Assembly: GCA_009760855.2 (NCBI GenBank)
Contig: WPIO01000005.1
Span: 6,476,001 to 6,540,000, forward strand
Length of the DNA stretch: 64,000 nucleotides
From: Cristatella mucedo
Lineage: Eukaryota > Bryozoa > Phylactolaemata > Cristatellidae
Reading direction: 5' to 3'
The notes under the pieces are model-generated. The model was not told the DNA's origin and ran no database searches. It saw only the letters and a list, made by a program, of their open reading frames with translations. A program made the translations under genes and the position numbers. Each line of letters begins with the position of its first letter. The stretch's first letter is position 1. Of this stretch, positions 35,014 to 47,199 are shown one piece after another.

Positions 35014-36258
35014 GTAAGTGTCTCGCTCGATACGCTTCTGCGGCCTGCGCCCTGCATCGCCGTCGCAGCCCTCGCCGCCGTTCGGCTGCCGCGAGAGCTC
35101 GCAGCGACCGATTAGCGGTGGCGCAGGGCGGTCGCACGCACTTTAGTCGACCGTCGTGCTTCGGCAGATGTCGACCTTCTCACCTGCGCTGCGACTGCAC
35201 GCCCCGCAAGCAAAATGGCGCTGGTGGTGCTGCCCGGCTTAGCGGCTACGACGCGAATGCGACGCGGTGGGCGGTACTCGTATTTCCCCCTCGTACGCCT
35301 TCGCTTTGCGTCGGCGGCGCGGCGCTTTCGGAGGAGTTCGCGGTGCCGCAGCCGAGCGCCAAGTGGCTTGCGCTTCGCCGCGAGGCTCAGGCTCGGCGGC
35401 CGTCTCCTCCGCTCGGCGGCCGTCTCCTCCGCTCGGAGCTGGACGACGCGGGCGCTCGCGGCGCGCTTCGCGAGAGCTCGACGAGCGGCGCTCGAGGCTA
35501 GCGCGCGCGCGAGAGCTGCAACGGCAGCGAGCGAGCGGCTCTGTCGCCGGCGCGATTACTGTGGCGAGAGAGCGCTCAATTAAAAGAAGAAATTACGCAG
35601 CAGTCTGCCGGACGCCCAGCGAGGCGGAATGGAAGTCGGGCGAGGCTGTCAATTAAGCCTGTTTAGGCTCTCGGGTCGTCGTCGCTGCGCCCTCTCAGCG
35701 CTCGCGAGGCGTAATGGCTGGCTAATGGCAGGCTAATGGCGCGCTAATGGCCGGCTCGCGCCTATCCAGGCCACCCCTCGACTGGCGCTCGACCGCGCAC
35801 GCGCCGCCCGGTCGGCAGACGCCAAGAGGCGGCGGCGTAGACTCGGAGGCGTGGAGGGGGAGGCGGGGCGGGGGAGGGTGCGCGGTGGTCGCAGTCGGGT
35901 TGGCCCTGGACGAGGCCAGCCAGGAGAGACACCATTGGCCACCTGCCATCGTTCTTCGGCTTCCCGTCCAGGGATGAATGCGCCGGCGGCATGGCCGGGG
36001 CCGTAGTCTCGTGACTGCGACGACGCGCGCGCGTGTTCTACGCGAGAGCCTACCGTGCGAGGGGCAGCGGGCTCAAGTTCCCCTGGCAGGTGCGTTAGCA
36101 CATGCGTTACATTGAGCTCTTGCATCCGACCGCTACCGCTCGTGATTTAATGCGGTCTGACTACCTTTGATTTCAAGTATGGAGAAAGAATGGAGTAGGG
36201 GTAGCCAGGATTGAGCCGAGAAATAGCGGGGAGCTTTGTAGCGTGCAGCCCGAGGCAG

Positions 36259-36416
36259 CCGGCTGCAGGAAGTCGCGAAGGGACGTTTCGTGCTGCGGCG
36301 AGGCCGGTCCAACGACGGACGCCGTAAGCTGGAGTCTATTCAAAACGCCCGCGCGCGGACATTTAATTCGCCGCTAGTGCTGACTGCGACCGACGACGGT
36401 ATGATGCCAAAGCCAG
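36259..36416 (+). CDS. Macroglobulin gene exon, start of MG1
   Basis: The 3' end is the informative part: SPLVLTATDDGMMPKPG, then donor gccag|gtctgg in phase 1. Joined to the exon at 51885 it reads PKPG-QTLRVEVNV, the MG1 opening pattern of the family (a V.TAP-like strand, then RPGQTL.V.V). The 5' limit is uncertain. The frame is open well upstream, and 36259 is chosen because it is the only nearby AG that fits the phase of the proposed first exon; the tract before it is not pyrimidine-rich. The residues before SPLV are basic and unlike the family, so the true start may be later. The following intron is about 15.5 kb. Confidence 0.6.
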
Positions 36417-36680
36417 GTCTGGGATTGGTCAATAAGTGCCTGCCAGCCAAGCGTGAAGTGGTTGACAATCTGCAAAGTCAGTCACTTGCGGTTGGTCACA
36501 CGAGGTTGGGCGGCTGCCATCGCCGCCGTCGAAGCATCCGCTCTGATCAGCCGCAGTGCATTCCGTTCTCGTACGGCAGCGGGGGGGGGGGGGCGCTCGG
36601 GCCACCCGCTCGCGCATGGCTCTCTCGGCGGCGGCGGCGGAGCGCTCGCTAGGCCCGGCGGTGGGGCCAGGCTAGGTGGC

Positions 36681-37689
<1,009 letters not shown>

Positions 37690-37825
37690 ATTCCTTTGTA
37701 TAGCGCCCCAAGAGAACTTAATCTCTATTCGTGCGCTTCACATATGCCTCGGGGCTCGAGCCCACGACCTCAGCCAGACCTTGGTAGGGACGAGCACCTT
37801 AACCGCTGGATCAAACCAGCTCGGC
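37690..37825 (-). mobile_element. SINE family 1 copy, best preserved
   Basis: Minus strand: gagctggtttgatccagcgg, ttaaggtgctcgtccctacc, a clear B box in gtgggctcgagcc, gaagcgcacgaatagagatt and aagttctcttggggcgctat. The head resembles a tRNA gene promoter (A-box-like and B-box elements about 35 nt apart). A long (CA)n lies directly beside the tail end. Confidence 0.75.
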
Positions 37826-38875
37826 TTAGGTTATGTTCTAAAGCATTGCATATAATCCTCTAAAGCTCGATGGAGATTATTGACGTCGATTAATTGCTAA
37901 ACTCGGTGCGATGAGATAGGGCTTGAGAGCCTATCTAACATAAGGCTGAGGGGTAGGAGTAACGGCACTCGTTTGCTGCTATGTAATGCAGCACCACAAG
38001 CCTGGGCACGTGAGTGTACGTGAAGAAACACGAGACTGTGCCCTCGCTTGCAGCTGGTGCGCCGAGAATAGGGCTTGCATCGCTAAGAGACAGCGGATCA
38101 TTAGGAGGCCAAAATACCTCCGAATGTCGGTCGGATTTTGGCAACAGAAAGAACCGAATGGCAGCCGAAATTTTGGCGGGAACCAGGAGAAGTGTGAGGC
38201 GCAGACATGATTTCGGCGATGACAAGTCCGGCTCTCATCAAAGCGACCGCTGGAAAAAGTGTCAAGTCCATTGTAGATAGCTGCGTGCTAGGTGACCGCT
38301 CAAAGTCAGCTTACTGTCACTACGCCACTCTCGCAATCCTGCTATCAAATTTTTCATGAGCTGTATACTTCCTCTTCGTTGTGCGATCTCTACACATGCA
38401 CGTAGTAACGTGAAGGTGTCCTTTGCTACCGACTCATCATGCAATCTCACAGTTTAGCCAGGGCCCTGACATACCGAGGTGTGGTTTACATTGCACGGCG
38501 TCAAGCACTCAGTTTGGGGTTCCGTTGGCAATGTGATTCTGCTGTCGCCGGCTCTTCTGTTGTACTCAGGTTTCCCATGGCTGTAAAACACATTGAATAA
38601 AAGCAAAGGTTACACCCTCATTGGCGCCGTGCGATGCAGGCCGGTGGTAAAATTGTGCTTGAAATATAGCTTTGCGCTTTGAGCAATAGCTATAGCTTAA
38701 AATTGGCTAGAAGTAAAAGAAAGTAGCTTCTGTAAGTGATAATGAAATGTTGAGGAACAAGGGGTCGAGAAAGAAAACAACGAGGGAAAAAAGAGAGAGA
38801 ATAAAGAGGGGAAAGAAAAAATTGAAAGAAGGGAAACAAGAGGCAGGAAAAGAGAGGATAGAGTGAGGAAAGGAA

Positions 38876-39340
38876 AGTGAGACAGAGAGACAGAGACCGA
38901 GACCGAGACAGAGACAGAGACAGAGACAGAGACAGAGACAGAGACAGAGACAGAGACAGAGACAGAGACAGAGACAGAGACAGAGACAGAGACAGAGACA
39001 GAGACAGAGACAGAGACAGAGACAGAGACAGAGACAGAGACAGAGACAGAGACAGAGACAGAGACAGAGACAGAGAGAGAGACAGAGAGAGAGACAGAGA
39101 CAGAGACAGAGACAGAGACAGAGACAGAGACAGAGACAGAGACAGAGACAGAGACAGAGACAGAGACAGAGACAGAGACAGAGACAGAGACAGAGACAGA
39201 GACAGAGACAGAGACAGAGACAGAGACAGAGACAGAGACAGAGACAGAGACAGAGACAGAGACAGAGACTGAGACAGAGACAGAGACAAAGACAGAGAAA
39301 GAGACAGAGACAAAGACAGACAGAGATAGGGAAAGAGAGA
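38876..39340. repeat. Hexanucleotide array (GAGACA)n, about 460 bp
   Basis: About 75 copies of gagaca in the centre with few variants (two gagagagaga interruptions near 39075-39095), and degenerate edges with gaccga, gactga and gacaaa units. Every reading frame is open, giving RDRDRD, SVSVSV and LCLCLC strings that are not genes. A purine-rich GA tract flanks each side. Confidence 0.95.
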
Positions 39341-39626
39341 GAGAGAGAGACACAGACGAGTAAAAATATATAAATAATGAAAGAAAGATTGCCTAACACT
39401 GAACCCCGAGACATCGTATAGTTTAAATACTTCCCCGATGACCGATTGAATGATGGTAGCTTACATCTATATTCTTTTATCTCTCACTCAGCTAAGATCG
39501 AACATCGTTTAGCACTTAATCAGTGCGTGACGTATGGAGAGTGCTCCTGATGGTTCTGATGGTAAATAATGTCACTGTTAATAATAAATCCTGGAGCATG
39601 AGCAGTGAGGTCCTAGCCTGATCAAA

Positions 39627-39815
39627 ATAATAATAATAATTATCATTATTCATTTGAATAGCACCATAAGAGAACTCAATCTCTTTCTAGGCACTTTACA
39701 TCTGCTGCAAAGAAAGCGAAATCGAATTGTTAGTAGTAGCATGCTCAGTAAAGAAGAATCACATGGTCATGGGTGACATGCACAGGGTCAGCATGCAAGT
39801 ATGGTTAGTGGCAGC
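39627..39815 (-). mobile_element. LINE A 3'-tail fragment
   Basis: AAT repeats, tagcaccataagagaactca, tctctttctaggcactttac, gtgacatgcacagggtcagc and atgcaagtatggttagtggc: the standard 3' end in minus orientation, truncated after about 190 bp. Confidence 0.75.
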
Positions 39816-41495
39816 TTGGACAGTGGCTCAGAATGTCATGAAATAAACCCGAAGCAGAGCAGTTTTTGTTGAATGGCTCCGCTGCATGACGGAGTGGCCC
39901 TTGGTTTGGACGTACAGGCTTGAGGACGACGTAGGTGCAGTTCATTACTGGCCTTTCTCGATCAAGCGCTTAAAGCAAAACGGTAGAGGCAGCAATTAAA
40001 TTGGCGGAAACGTCACGTGGCCCTAGTCATAGATTTGGAGCGTAGATGAGCTGAAACAGAAAAAGTAACTAGGAGGCATCTTTGTAAGCTATCAATTGGT
40101 CTCCATGCTTTAACGCACTCAAGACAGGAACATTATCAGCAATCGTGGACAACCAACTTCAGCTATAATCGGCTACTGCGGTTCCAAAAATGCGTGGGCT
40201 TGAATGACGGGTCTCGCCAGTGCAGGCCGCCTGGTAAAGGCTGTCGTCGCCCAAAAGCCGAGCCCCTCGGCTGAGCGATACCTGTGAGTGCTCCCTACCT
40301 ATCGGCTGCTGCAGATCTAGGGCGTACACTGATAGTTGGACGTCAGTTGGCACTACATTTTCCAAAAGCCTTAGCTCGAAATCTCGTGGGCAAGTTTGCG
40401 CCATGATTCACCTTTCAGAGGCAGCTCAGACTGCCTACTTTCCGCAGAGCGGAAGGACTAATTCCAGTAATTGGCGTTCGGTCATCCTCGCGAAATGGTC
40501 TTGCTTTGGCAGCATTTGCCGCCTAGTCGCCCGCCGTTTCCCGGTGGCGGTGCTGCTTGGCTGCTGGATGGCGGCGCTTTCCGGGTTTGACGGTGCCCGC
40601 GCGCCATGTCGCCCGGGTGGCTGGCGCTAACGGCCGCGAAGGAGGCCGGGCGTGGCTCTCCCTTTCACAGGCCATCGCTGCTCGCTGCCCACGACGAACG
40701 CCAGCTGGGAACGGATGCGAGCGCTTTCCGGTCGCTGCCGGTTGGCTTGTAGATTAGCGACACATGGCGGCAGTTGTAGCCTAAACTAAGCGGCCGCTTT
40801 CTTTGTTACTTCTCAAATGCGGCCGCTCGTCGCCACTTCGTTTAATGAAAAAGTAAACGCTGCCGAGCGCACTGTCGCTCGAGCGCCGCCTCAGCATCTC
40901 GGCTGCGTGCGGCCGCCGCCCAGACATGGCGTGCAGGTGGATCAATCCTATTACGCAGCGGCTGCGTCGGCTAGCACTTCGGCGGCGACTGCCGGTGAGG
41001 ATGACACTTATTGCGAAACTACCTGGGACAGGGTGGCAGCTGGCGCTAAGCCGCGTCGCGCCGCCGGCGCCGGCGGCGGCGGCAGGCAGCCGTGGCGCCA
41101 AGTCGCAGCCAGGCTCGCTCCAACGCACGGCGTCGGTGCGTCGATGGCGGGCCGTCGCACGGCTGGGTGGCACCGGCGATTATAGCGGATTGAATTTGAA
41201 GCGGACAGGGAAGTCTCAGACGTGTGGGCTAGCGGAGACCTGCAAGCCGACCTTGCCACCTCCGCGTTCTGCCATCGGAGACGCAGCGGCCAGTGTTTCA
41301 GCATCCCAACGAGTCCGTTTCAAAGCGAAAACGTTAGGAGCCTCATATGAGTAGCCCTACTAGTGCCGCACCGCCATTTTCAACCGCAATAAGAAAAAAA
41401 CATAACATGCTCTTCCCTGCTCGAGCGTTGGGGCCTAGTCTTTTGACAGATTTTGGCTTTTCAAATCTTTTTCATCGACTCGAGTGCTTGCTAAA

Positions 41496-41633
41496 AGCTG
41501 GTTTGGCGCCCAGTGGCTAAGGTGCTTGCCCCGACCAAGGTCCGGCTGAGGTCGTGTGCTCGAACCCCCGTGGCATATGTGGAGCGCCTGAATAGAGATA
41601 AAGTTCTCTTAGGGCGCTATACGAATGAATTAT
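41496..41633 (+). mobile_element. SINE family 1 copy
   Basis: agctggtttggcgcccagtg, gctaaggtgcttgccccgac, a B box in gtgtgctcgaaccc, then gagcgcctgaatagagataa and agttctcttagggcgctata. A CA-rich microsatellite follows the tail. Confidence 0.75.
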
Positions 41634-41635
41634 AC

Positions 41636-41718
41636 TCACGCACTTACGCACGCACACGCACAATTGCACAAGCCCGTACACACACACACATACACACACA
41701 CAAACACACACACACACA
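41636..41718. repeat. (CA)n/(CGCA)n microsatellite
   Basis: cacgcac and cacacaca units following the tail of the SINE at 41496. Confidence 0.85.
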
Positions 41719-42399
41719 TAACTAAGAATTGAGGAGGAAACTCTTTTATATGAACGAGAGTTTCGTTAGCTGCGACTGACGTTGCATGTTCCGCAAGCCA
41801 TTAACGGGGCATCTCTGTGTGCAGCTCAGCAGTCTGAGCGTAGCAAGCTCTACCGCAAGTCGCTAGCTTCACTTGCTGGGCGACCAAGCCTCTTCAGGGC
41901 ACTTCTTGTGTGATTGGCTTCGGTGGCGTACCGGGGCTTATGCGGTGTTCTAGTGGGTATAGGTCGAGTATCGGTTTTGCAGCTCCGTCGTCGTCTCAGC
42001 ACCGGCTGTCGTGCGCTACGGTTCCAGCGAAACTCTCGGGCTATTCATGTCCGCCGAGTCTGTCGAGACCTCGGCCGTCATTGCAACAGTGTTTATCCGT
42101 GAGGCCGGTACAGATGGTGCGAGAAGGGAATTGACGAGGACACTGATTGAACGAGGTACACCTGGTTTTTATTGAACGCTTTGATGATAAACAGTGTTCG
42201 CAGACCAAACACCTCCCAGCGAGAGCGGCAGGCAAAATAAGCCTCAAGTGGCGCCACCTACTTCTTGTTCCTCTTCCTACATTATAAGATTGGCACTTTA
42301 TCGCCTTTCGGTCTAGAATGCTGTAAATCACTCTTCTTAGGTCTCGCTGCCATTGGAATAAGACGCTAGCTAGGGAACTATTCTGCTGCTAGACTTGCT

Positions 42400-42925
42400 A
42401 GTCGTGACTATCGCAACTGCCGCATCACGCCGCTTCTCACCGACCAGAGCTGGCTTTTCATAAAGCCAGAGTATCGACTTAAAGAACCTGTCACTCCCTT
42501 TTGGATCGGTTCATTTTCTTGCTCCAAAATACCTATCAGAAATCCTTTCTGCTCAGGCAATCTTAGCATCGTTCCGAGCTCACTTGTGACTCTTCTGTTG
42601 GTCAGCTCTTCTTCTAGCAGACATCCTGGAATCTTGATATTGGTCTTTATTGCTTGTTTTCCTTTAGATGCGAGCTCCGAGTCCCAATTGACATTCCGAC
42701 ATACCCTGATTTGACGGCATTCATGAAAAGGAGCAAATAGGCACTAATCCTCAAGGCTTTTTTTGGTTCCATGTGCATTGTCCTTTGCGCGCTTATGAGT
42801 ATTGACCACGTACTTGGCATTGCTTACTAAGCAATAGGCTTCCTTTCCAGCATACACGTGTTTAGAAAGGGATTAGCTTCTACTAGGATACTATGCAAGT
42901 GCGTATAATATTATTATATTGTCGT
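42400..42925 (+). mobile_element. Decayed LINE A fragment
   Basis: Starts like the C-terminal coding stretch (tatcgcaactgccgcatcac, gccgcttctcaccgacc) and ends with a worn tail (gtttagaaagggattagctt ... ataatattattat). Deletions and substitutions are frequent. Confidence 0.55.
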
Positions 42926-42984
42926 TTTTAGTATATGCTTATAAAGCAATAACAGTAGCCAAACCCCAAAATATTTTGTCCATG

Positions 42985-43160
42985 AGATACGCATGCATGT
43001 AAGGCGGTTGCTTTCACGACCTCGGTCCCGAGGTCGCGAGTTCGATTTCCGCGGTGGATGATCCTTTATCGCCACTGCAAGCGGTGGTGATAGTTCTGAA
43101 AGGCTCTTCTGTCGCTATACAAAAAGAGGCTGTTTAATCAGCTAGGATTTTTTATCTATC
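42985..43160 (+). mobile_element. SINE family 2 copy
   Basis: A head with a good B box (cgcgagttcgatttccgc) and a body with gaaaggctcttctgtcgcta and aaagaggctgtttaatcagc, shared with 33003-33170. It looks younger than that copy because the B box is intact. Confidence 0.65.
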
Positions 43161-43164
43161 ATGT

Positions 43165-44660
43165 AAGAAAACGCTCGGACTGTCGCGGATCGAACTGTCG
43201 CACTGTCGTGCATACGTACAAGCGCAGGTAGCCGATGCGCCGAAGGCGTCGAACTTTCTTAATGCTCAATTACAAGGCTCTTTGGCCCTGCCAAGATGAA
43301 TGGCTTACGGCTCACCAATGAACCTCACTGACTTTTTGGGAATGCAATTTCAGTGTTTCCCTAAAGCCGATAGCCCACAGGTCCCCGCATCCTTCCTGAG
43401 CAGCAGTGCCAGATTGGCTTACCCTGGCCCCAGATATATCCAATCCATCTTCTGCGCGGCTAGTCAGCAAGGTAGAAAGAGAAAAAGCCTGCCCACTGCT
43501 TTGGCGACTGCGCTTAAGCCCCGAGAAATTGAATGAAGCTTTAAAGTTTTAACTATATTAGGCTTTAAGTGCTGAGCACTGAACCGCAGGATTTCAATCA
43601 ATATTAGCCCCCTACGATTGCATGGCGAACAAAGAAGTCGCTGATATATAAACACCGTAAAGCAACGTCATACTGTGAATCGTTTCGAAGCCGGTCATTC
43701 CCTAACGTGATCGAGGAGCGCCTTAGCCGATTGTTCTTTGCTAAGACCCAAAGTCCAGGCCAGGCTAATCTTATTTTCAAGCATTAACCGAAAGCGCCAA
43801 TTGGTACTCTTGGCATCGCAAACGGCCCGGGCTTCGGGTCTGAGGGTTTGTGAATACAGCACAAGTCAATCCCTTAGCCCATTCAGAAAGTGTTATGATC
43901 TGGAATTTTAAGACCATCGAAGCTACAGTGTCAAACCTCGGCCAGATTCTTGACCTCCAGAGGTAGCCAGTCGCAAGGTCAGATGATAATTCGGCTTCTG
44001 GTGGTACCGCATGCCCCTACCAAAGTGCAGACTGCATGCACAGGGATTCAGGCTGCCATGGCCACGGTATGCTGCTGCTGCCGTGCTCGTAAGTGGGGGA
44101 TTAAGAGATTTCAACATTTATAATCAAAGCATAACTTCGCAGGCTGCCTACTGATATATGAATCAGCAATTTCTTCGCTGATTTGCAAGAAAATTTTGAA
44201 AATGGAATGGTATGTATATGTAAATGCAGGTGGTTTCTACTATTTAAATAAATACAACGAGAATATTAGTTGTAGGCTTAAATGCCGTAGGTTGCAGACC
44301 TGCTGGACACAATTCCAGTTTTTTTCAGGCCGTCTCCGGCGATATCCTCCTAATTTTGGCAGGACAGGACCGTTTCTAATCTGCTGTAGAGAAATACTAA
44401 TCTGCTTACGTCGCCGTGGGCTGTTACTGATTGGTTGTAGCCGTTAAGGCTGAGGTTGACTGAAGAAAGTGCTGCGAATTTCTTAGACTTAGATCAATAT
44501 TAGGTTGAATTTACGGATAGTTACGCATGCCGTAAAAGAAAAACGAAGACAATTTGAATTCAGATAAAGCTTTAGTATGGCAACGTGGTTATGGAACGCT
44601 GCTTGAACGGAGAAACACTGACTTGAATGGATGAATGCCTTGATGCGAGTCGACTAATTG
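43165..44660. other. Intronic sequence, nothing recognised
   Basis: No repeat copy, domain or convincing exon was seen on either strand. Confidence 0.4.
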
Positions 44661-44664
44661 CTTA

Positions 44665-45612
44665 TTAATAAGAATAATAATAATAAATTTATACAGTGCC
44701 CTCAGAAAATTTGATCTCTTTTTATGCACTTTATAATAGCTGCAAAGAAGCATGATCGAATGGTTAGTGGTAGCGTGCTCAATGACAACAGCATAACATG
44801 GTTAGAGGTGACGCACACAGGGTCACCATGTAAGTATGGTTAGTGGCAGCATGCACTATGTCAGCACGTATAAGCACGCAAAGGACGAATCACATGGAAC
44901 CGCTAAACGCTGTGATAAATAGGTGCGTTTTTGTTTATTTTTAAATTTAGAAAGGTCAGGGGATCTCTTGACGCAAGTAGGAAGTGAGTTATGGGATTTT
45001 CGAGAATACGAGCTTGAAGCTCGGTCTCCAAAGGCAAGATTAGATTAAGAAAAGCCTGTGGTACAATGATTAGTCTGCTGGGGAGTAGGTCTGATAGGTA
45101 GGTTGGAGCCAAAGAATGAATGGACCTAAAAGTTAGTGACAGAAAATTAAAGTCGATGTATTGCTTGAATGGAAGAAGTGTGATGTGGTAACTAAAATGC
45201 TTACGAAAGACCAGCCTAGCTGCACAGTCTTGCACCAGCTCTAAGCGCTTGATTGCAGCAAAGGGAGCAAGCAGTGAGTTACTGAAGTCGGAATGGGATG
45301 TCAAAAATGTATGAATTAGTTTCAATGTAGCATCCCTGCCTAAGCAAGCCCAAATTTCAGCAATATTATGCAGCTGAAAGTATGCAGACTTGACTGCGTA
45401 GCAGATGTGGTCATTTAATGAAACACCACTTGAGAGCAGGACATCTGTATCACGTGCGGATTCAACAGGATGTATTCTGGCGGAACCAATTTTGAGCGTT
45501 AGGTCTTCCAATTTCTGAATCACAATTGTTTTGCCCATAAAAAGTAAGTTGATTTGGTCATCATTTAATTCAAGAAAGTTTGCTGCCATCCTTGTGCGGA
45601 TGTGATCAATAC
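44665..45612 (-). mobile_element. LINE A copy, divergent
   Basis: The 3' AAT repeat is at 44665-44688. An open frame at 44903-45589 (228 codons) covers the end of RT and the C-terminal domain: MAANFLELNDDQINLLFMGK, KSAYFQLHNIAEI, VQDCAARLVFRKHFSYHITL and TFRSIHSLAPTYLSDLLPS. The frame ends without the KAWNSLP block, which is missing or shifted. It is divergent from the young copies at 57-60 kb and lies head to head with the next copy. Confidence 0.75.
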
Positions 45613-45659
45613 TACTACTGTACTGCTAGAAATTAGTAGCCTTTGTGAAACCTGCTAAA

Positions 45660-46945
45660 GTGGTCCTATCTCAGTGGGAGACTCCAGACTATTGACGTGA
45701 ATGGACAAAGATCATCCAAGGTACCTCTAAAATATGGGTAACCTCAGGGCTCCATGCTAGGTCCGGTTCTTTTCATGGTTATATTCTCCCTCTTGCTGAT
45801 GTGATTGCCAAGTACGATCTAGGCTTTCACTTCTATGCGAATGACACTCGGTTGTACCTTTGCTTTGATCCCTCCCAGCCTTCGAGCACATCAAATTCTC
45901 TCAACTCAATTGCTGCATGTATTCATGGCGTCCGAACATGGATGGCAGAAATTTTCTAAAACTAAACGACGATAAAACTTACTTACCAGCTATGGGCAAA
46001 GCCAGTGTGAGTCAGAAATTGGAAAGGCTGTCGCTCAAAATTGGCTCTGCCAGCATATCTCTTATTGAATCAGGTCAAAATCTAGGTGTCATGTTCTAAA
46101 GCGACCTCCCGTTAGACGACCACATTAGCTCCACAGTCAAATCTGCCTACTTTCAGCTTCATAACATTGCTAAAATTCGGGCTTGTTTAGATAAGCATAC
46201 CACGTCCAAGTTGGTCCATACGTCCCGTCTCGACTTCTGCAACTCACTGCTTACTGGTCTACCAGCATGTGCGATCAGGCGATTGCAGCTGGTGCAAAAC
46301 TCTGCAGCTAGGCTTTTCTGTCATGAGCGTCGCAGTTGCCACATCACACCACTTCTCGCCGACCAGCACTGGCTACCAGTCAAGCAACGGATCGACGCCA
46401 AGGTTTTGTCGCTCACTTTTAGGTCCCTTCATTCTTTGGCTCCAGCCTATCTCTCAGATATACTCCTCCACCAGGCCAAGCATCGTACCACCCGCTTTTC
46501 GGAATCCAGCAGTTTACCAATACCTCGAACAAACCTCAAGTCCTTTGGAGATCGTGCATTTAGTTCGCATGCTCCCAAAGCCTGGAACTCCCTCACGACT
46601 TGCGTCAGAGCATCCCCTGACTTGACCACATTTAAAAAGAACTTAAAAACACACCTATCTAGGACAGCATTTAGAGGGTCCCTGTGATTCGTCCTTTATG
46701 TGCTTATGTGTGCTGACACTCTGCATGCTGCCACTAACCACATTTGCATGCTGACCCTGTGCATATCACCCCTAACGATGTTATTTAGTTTGTTTGTTTA
46801 TCAAGCAGGGTATTACTCACCATTCAATTGCATTTTCCTTTGCAGCAAATGTAAGGCGTCTAGAGAGAGAGAGAGAGATTTAGTTCTCTGAGGGCGCTTT
46901 ATCAAGCACATTATTATAATTATTATTATTATTATTACTATCAAT
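45660..46945 (+). mobile_element. LINE A copy, broken
   Basis: Begins inside RT (ggtcctatctcagtgggaga) and runs to the tail with an ATT repeat at 46908-46937. Stops and shifts break RT (a stop after the RNLGVMF block near 46099), but 46211-46687 keeps the C-terminal domain (SRLDFCNSLLTGLPACAIRR, HWLPVKQRIDAKVL, DRAFSSHAPKAWNSL). A GA-expanded tail (gagagagagagag) replaces the usual agaaagagatt. Confidence 0.8.
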
Positions 46946-47034
46946 TGTAGATGATGGCTCCATCACACCGAGCAGCCCGATTTATCTGGTTCAATTTCTT
47001 CACTGCTTAATTAAGTATTACACATGTAGTACCT

Positions 47035-47195
47035 CTATGGTTTAGTCCTGTGGTAAGATGCTTGCTTTTACCGGCAATAGTGTCCGGGGCTTGAGCCCTG
47101 TGGCAAGAGTAAAATGCCTAGACGGAGATTAAGTCCTCATTCGGTGTTAGACTAATGAAATATTCTTCTTATCATTATAATTATTTTAATGTAGC
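47035..47195 (+). mobile_element. SINE family 1-like copy, divergent
   Basis: A tRNA-like head (ggtttagtcctgtggtaaga, tgcttgctttta), a B box in ggggcttgagccctg, then aaatgcctagacggagatta and agtcctc as the LINE A-like tail, ending AT-rich. Confidence 0.6.
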
Positions 47196-47199
47196 TTCG

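Larger units (their letters stand above)
34440..36680. promoter_or_regulatory. CpG-dense block, probable promoter/5' region
   Basis: This block is visibly rich in C, G and CpG (repeated gcg, cgc and gccgcc), unlike the AT-rich flanks. It contains a signal-peptide-like exon with a consensus donor and the first recognisable macroglobulin exon. A CpG-island-like promoter for the downstream gene is the simplest reading. The many long open frames in both strands here come from the low density of AT-rich stop codons. Small tandem repeats occur: an 18-bp cggcggccgtctcctccg-type unit repeated near 35395-35432, four ggctaatggc-like units at about 35717-35755, and a run of 12 or so G near 36580. I did not count CpGs exactly, and a second GC-rich block lies at 40.4-41.3 kb. 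Confidence 0.5.
37830..42395. other. Intronic sequence around the hexanucleotide array; GC-rich patch at 40.4-41.3 kb
   Basis: Outside the listed repeats I see one GC-rich patch (40480-41330) with long frames on both strands. The + strand frame 40817-41185 contains DDTYCETTWDR near 41000-41034, discussed as a weak lead only. The remaining parts hold nothing I recognise. Confidence 0.35.

Noticed and set aside
38690-39414. Frames of more than 200 codons on the minus strand and 131 codons on the plus strand
   Set aside because: All are translations of the GAGACA array (SVSV, LCLC, LSLS, RDRD) and carry no gene signal.
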